Below, piece by piece: positions 5,817 to 8,658 of a stretch of 8,658 bases of DNA. Position numbers and translations under genes: made by a program. Within the stretch, counting starts at the first letter, position 1. Each line of letters begins with the position of its first letter. Origin of the DNA: an uncultured Pedobacter sp. (GTDB lineage Bacteria > Bacteroidota > Bacteroidia > Sphingobacteriales > Sphingobacteriaceae); the NCBI GenBank assembly GCA_938008555.1, contig CALLKE010000145.1, forward strand, positions 1-8,658, written 5' to 3'. A model generated the notes under the pieces. The model did not search any database and was not told where the DNA came from. It saw only the letters and a program-made list of their open reading frames with translations.

Positions 5817-7040
5817 TTAGAATATTTCCCCTAGATTAACAAATATGCCATGCGACCCATCAATACCAATGCCATAATCAATAGCTACATTGGTGTTTGT
5901 TCTTTTATTTACTTTAATTCGAAGGCCAGATCCTCCAGCGGGGATGAACGTTTTTAATTTGCCAATTACATCCCGGGGATAGCTTTGTAAATTGGCAAAA
6001 ACTACACCTCCTAGTAAGCCATCTCTTGTAATACCAAAGCGATATTCGCTTTCTAGATAGAACATGTTTTTTCCTCTGAATCGACCTATGGGATAGCCAC
6101 GACCAGTGTTGTTGTAGGTGTCATTACCAATACTAGGCAAATCAAGATACGGCTGTTTGCCTGCGAGGGTTAACCACGTATAGCTCCAAATACCGAGAAT
6201 ATTTTTTGAATGATTTGATAGCTTAAAATACTTGCGTAAATCAATCTGTATACTACTCCATTTGGAATCACCGCCTAAAGCTGTCAGGTTACCTCTATAA
6301 AAAATATTAGCATATGTTCCTTTTAAAGGGTTGATGGGATTGTAACGTGTGTCAAATACAATATTTAGGTTATAGCCCGAGGAGCGCGAGTTACTTGTTT
6401 CACCATATTTGTCAAAAGAAGAAACGGTATTGTTTGCAGTTCCACTTTCAACGATATTATAATGATAATCCAAACAATAACCTCCCCCAGCGTATAAATT
6501 GGGGCCTATTTTTTTTAGTATAGTTTGATAAATCCTGATATAGTTGTAATTAATACTGTCAGCAGTTGCGGTTGTGGTGTTATCTCCCAAGCCATAGGTA
6601 ATATCTGGGTATTTGTTAGTTCTGAGATCAGTTACAAACTTAAATTGATCTTTATTCGTAAATATATTGGATTGGGTCGCAAAAATTTGTTGATGATGAG
6701 AGGTATAGAAAGCTTGAAAATTTATGATCGATTCATGTTCATTGTGATTCTTCGTTGTAAAGAAAGCTGCAATACCACCTACACCCGCTGTAAAACCTGT
6801 TGATAGGGTATAACCAGCAACTGGAAGAACAGAAATGTTTGTTCTTTTCTTCACCTTTTGGGTGTCAGCTAAAGCTTTTCTATTAAAAAGGCTGTGCAAA
6901 ATATCAATTGCGTCTTTTTGAGGTACTGAATCTATTTTAGTTGTATCATTACAAGGTAATCGACTTATTATGGGTGTAGCAAAAGTAAGATGGTAGCCTA
7001 AAATGATTAGTGTGGTGAATAGAAAATTAGTTTTGGCCAT
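5817..7040 (-). CDS. Outer-membrane beta-barrel protein, BamA/TamA surface-antigen family
   Basis: This is a 407-residue exported protein. Residues 1-21 look like a Sec signal peptide (Lys3, hydrophobic 5-20, likely cut after TFA). A short polar linker (about 22-68) follows, then a beta-barrel-like domain to the end. The barrel resembles the surface-antigen domain of BamA/TamA: the DTRYNPINPLKG block (230-241), GRFRGKNM (319-326) resembling the conserved RGF/Y-type barrel loop, PAGGSGLR (367-374), and a final aromatic residue (NLGEIF), as in outer-membrane barrels. No POTRA domain fits before the barrel, so it is probably not the core BamA assembly factor; Bacteroidota carry several such short paralogues of unclear role. 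The ATG at 7040 gives the signal peptide directly. A hairpin lies just before the start. The stop is 2 bp from the stop of the convergent membrane-protein gene. Confidence 0.82.
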   Translation of the reverse strand: MAKTNFLFTTLIILGYHLTFATPIISRLPCNDTTKIDSVPQKDAIDILHSLFNRKALADTQKVKKRTNISVLPVAGYTLSTGFTAGVGGIAAFFTTKNHNEHESIINFQAFYTSHHQQIFATQSNIFTNKDQFKFVTDLRTNKYPDITYGLGDNTTTATADSINYNYIRIYQTILKKIGPNLYAGGGYCLDYHYNIVESGTANNTVSSFDKYGETSNSRSSGYNLNIVFDTRYNPINPLKGTYANIFYRGNLTALGGDSKWSSIQIDLRKYFKLSNHSKNILGIWSYTWLTLAGKQPYLDLPSIGNDTYNNTGRGYPIGRFRGKNMFYLESEYRFGITRDGLLGGVVFANLQSYPRDVIGKLKTFIPAGGSGLRIKVNKRTNTNVAIDYGIGIDGSHGIFVNLGEIF

Positions 7041-7042
7041 AG

Positions 7043-7067
7043 TGTTGAGAGCGAGCGCTTCTCAATA
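7043..7067 (-). promoter_or_regulatory. Hairpin in the 5' leader of the outer-membrane barrel gene
   Basis: TTGAGA (7045-7050) and TCTCAA (7060-7065) are inverted arms around GCGAGCGC (7051-7058), itself partly self-complementary, with T7059 bulged. The outer pairs 7043-7067 and 7044-7066 (wobble) extend it. In the mRNA the stem ends 4 bases before the AUG at 7040, where it would cover the ribosome landing zone. It could equally be a DNA operator. No T run follows, so it is not a terminator. Confidence 0.4.
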
Positions 7068-7164
7068 TAAAAAATGTTGTTTGATTTTTTATGGTATATC
7101 GAAGTATCTAGATTCAACCGTTATGGTATGAACAGAGTAAGAGGTAATTTTTGATCATCACGAT

Positions 7165-7183
7165 ATAATCAGATAGTGATTAT
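7165..7183 (-). other. AT-rich hairpin downstream of the glycosyltransferase gene
   Basis: ATAATCA (7165-7171) and TGATTAT (7177-7183) are perfect 7-bp inverted arms with the 5-base loop GATAG. The hairpin begins 14 bases after the glycosyltransferase stop (7198-7200) on the minus strand. It is AT-rich and has no T run on that side, so it is at best a weak transcript end or an mRNA 3' stabiliser. Nothing else gene-like is visible in the 157-bp gap 7041-7197. Confidence 0.25.
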
Positions 7184-7197
7184 TATAGTCATGATAG

Positions 7198-8445
7198 TTA
7201 ATTTCTAGGTGGAAATTTTGTTAGAATAATGTTTTGTAATGAATTTGGGCTGAATTTCGGTTCTAAGTCATAGACTTCTTCTGGGCTTTTATAGGTTTCT
7301 TGGATCTTTTTGCTATTTTTTTTAAAAAAATCAGTCACCAATTTGTATACCTCAGTTGGAATAGTATATGGGTTTTGTGATTCATATGTGTCATTTTGGG
7401 CACTATATGGTGTGTAATAACAATCTCTCCAATTAGCATAATTCGGATTGCTAAGCTTTCGATAGATACCAGGAAAATCTACAAATGAGGTCGGAAATAC
7501 CTTAATGTCATCAGCTTTATAGTTAATAAGAAATCTATATATTATACCGCTATGTTTATTGTCTAATTCAATAGCTGCCGCTATAAAGTCAACTCCAGTA
7601 TAAGCCTCTACGTCTCCAGGTTTAGGTACTATATATAGTGTGTTTCCAAATTTAAATTTGAATACGATGTTTCCGCCAAATCTCTTGGCTCTTTGTGCTT
7701 GATAATCTGACTTGTATGTGAGTATATTCAAGCCTGTAAATCTGTTTAAGATTCTTTTGAGGGTTTCTGCGAAAAAATGATCTGCTTCATGTGTCTTTTT
7801 AGAATACATTATCTGTAGATCAAATGGATTTTTTGCACGATTGGGCGCTATGGTGTACGAAAAACCTAAGTGATGAGCAGCCAGTTTTTTCAATAAAGAT
7901 TCGCCCCTAGTTTTTAGGTCACTTACTTCAGCTGACTCACTATAAATTGCTCCTTTATTTAGATCATATAGCTCACGCTCTAGCTTAACTGGTTTTTTGA
8001 ATTTAATGAAATCATCAGTACCAGTAATTGCTTCATGATTTATCTCGAGACCGGCATCCATAAACAGGCCACCAAAATGCAGTAATATTAGCATTTTAAG
8101 TATATCAGCAGCGAGAGCCATTTTGCTAAGAGAGCCAAATGATTCTTTGATGAAAAGATTTCTTAAGGAATTTGTCTCTTCGAGAGACAAATATGGTGAG
8201 GAATTTAGATTAAATAATTCGTTGATATCTTTAGTCTTTACATTTAAATTCCACCCCCTCACTAAAGACTCCTGAGAATCCAACCCTCTATGAAGTGTCC
8301 CTTGTAGGTTATTTGTCGTCCATAAATAAAAAGCAATGTTTTTCTCACTTGCAAACATCATTTTTAGATACCTCATTTTACGGGCAACTTTCGCGATTAA
8401 ATCAGCATGCGGGGTAGAACCAAACCAAATGAAATGTATTGTCAT
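7198..8445 (-). CDS. Glycosyltransferase of the DXD-sugar / TcdA-TcdB-like type with an altered DXD motif
   Basis: This 415-residue protein has no signal peptide or membrane segment that I can see. The N-terminus MTIHFIWFGS (1-10) and LWTTNNL (41-47) match the first strand and the following region of GT-A transferases of the GT32/GT44 kind. ALAADILKMLILLHFGGLFM (110-129) followed by DAGLEI (130-135) matches their core block, normally (A/S)SDxxR...GGxYxDxD. Asp114 is kept, Arg is replaced by Lys117, and the DXD becomes Asp130-Ala-Gly132, losing the second metal-binding Asp; Glu134 is nearby. The remaining 280 residues have no motif I recognise. Relatives include LPS-sugar transferases and host-targeting toxin or effector enzymes; its sugar and acceptor are unknown. 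ATG at 8445 is preceded by an A-rich leader and a promoter-like pair (8465-8496). It lies 157 bp upstream of the barrel gene on the same strand and looks like an accessory gene. Confidence 0.72.
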   Translation of the reverse strand: MTIHFIWFGSTPHADLIAKVARKMRYLKMMFASEKNIAFYLWTTNNLQGTLHRGLDSQESLVRGWNLNVKTKDINELFNLNSSPYLSLEETNSLRNLFIKESFGSLSKMALAADILKMLILLHFGGLFMDAGLEINHEAITGTDDFIKFKKPVKLERELYDLNKGAIYSESAEVSDLKTRGESLLKKLAAHHLGFSYTIAPNRAKNPFDLQIMYSKKTHEADHFFAETLKRILNRFTGLNILTYKSDYQAQRAKRFGGNIVFKFKFGNTLYIVPKPGDVEAYTGVDFIAAAIELDNKHSGIIYRFLINYKADDIKVFPTSFVDFPGIYRKLSNPNYANWRDCYYTPYSAQNDTYESQNPYTIPTEVYKLVTDFFKKNSKKIQETYKSPEEVYDLEPKFSPNSLQNIILTKFPPRN

Positions 8446-8464
8446 TTTTTATTAATATTTAATA

Positions 8465-8496
8465 TAAATTTAATTAAAAATTATTTAAATAGCAAA
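8465..8496 (-). promoter_or_regulatory. Candidate promoter of the glycosyltransferase gene
   Basis: On the minus strand, TTTG (8496-8493) is followed after 20 bases by TAAATTTA (8472-8465), which matches TAnnTTTG except for the last base. The predicted start would be near 8458-8462, about 13-17 bases before the ATG at 8445. The surrounding DNA is extremely AT-rich, so partial matches are easy to find by chance. Confidence 0.4.
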
Positions 8497-8658
8497 AAAT
8501 AGTTATTTAAATAGGTCTAATGTTAATGATGTATTAGTGGTTGCAAACCTGAATTCATTAATAAAAATTGTATTGGATAGGTGAATGTATGGGAGCAGAC
8601 TGTGAGGCGGTCTAAAGTTTTCAGGTTATTTTAATACGTTTATTAATTTTCTTTATAA

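Noticed and set aside
6525..6803. Plus-strand 92-residue open frame inside the barrel gene
   Set aside because: It is antisense to a convincing coding region with a signal peptide and family motifs; no homology or start context supports it.
8597..8613. Hairpin AGACTG/CGGTCT with loop TGAGG followed by AAAGTTTT
   Set aside because: It is only 6 bp with a wobble, and no plus-strand gene precedes it. The stretch 8446-8658 otherwise shows no gene; the next gene may lie beyond the window.

Overview
The window looks like chromosomal DNA of a Bacteroidota bacterium, most likely of the Sphingobacteriaceae type (Pedobacter or Sphingobacterium relatives). This rests on protein style recognised from memory, AT-rich DNA, the lack of convincing Shine-Dalgarno sites, promoters of the Bacteroidota form TTG-N19-TAnnTTTG, a fused SpmA/SpmB-type membrane protein in a lineage not known to sporulate, and an intergenic element (3100-3198) of a kind I associate with this phylum. 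The genus is inference; no rRNA or other marker is present.

Layout. Four housekeeping genes lie on the minus strand, in transcription order: a class I aminotransferase (4409-3213), a heptose-7-phosphate kinase of the PfkB family (3061-2039), queA for queuosine tRNA modification (1910-861) and ispD of the MEP isoprenoid pathway (765-58). A clear intrinsic terminator (846-800) separates queA from ispD. The intergenic repeat lies between the aminotransferase and the kinase. A 166-bp divergent region (4410-4575) carries a near-ideal Bacteroidota promoter for the aminotransferase and a weaker one for the plus-strand spmAB-like gene (4576-5814). That gene converges, with a 2-bp gap, on a minus-strand outer-membrane beta-barrel gene of the BamA/surface-antigen type (7040-5817). 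Upstream lies a minus-strand gene (8445-7198) for a glycosyltransferase of the DXD-sugar/TcdA-TcdB-like kind with an altered DXD motif. The last 213 bp (8446-8658) are very AT-rich, hold a candidate promoter for that gene, and show no gene.

How the genes fit together. The left half is ordinary biosynthesis: amino-group transfer, LPS core heptose, tRNA wobble modification and isoprenoid precursors. These are separate pathways that share a strand and are not one system. The right half is cell-envelope related (inner-membrane Gate-domain protein, outer-membrane barrel) and ends in an accessory-looking glycosyltransferase. I see no CRISPR array, tRNA, rRNA, transposase or phage gene. The least ordinary items are the glycosyltransferase with its degenerate metal-binding motif, the intergenic repeat, and the dyad and hairpin elements at two promoters or start sites. 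None amounts to proof of a new system.
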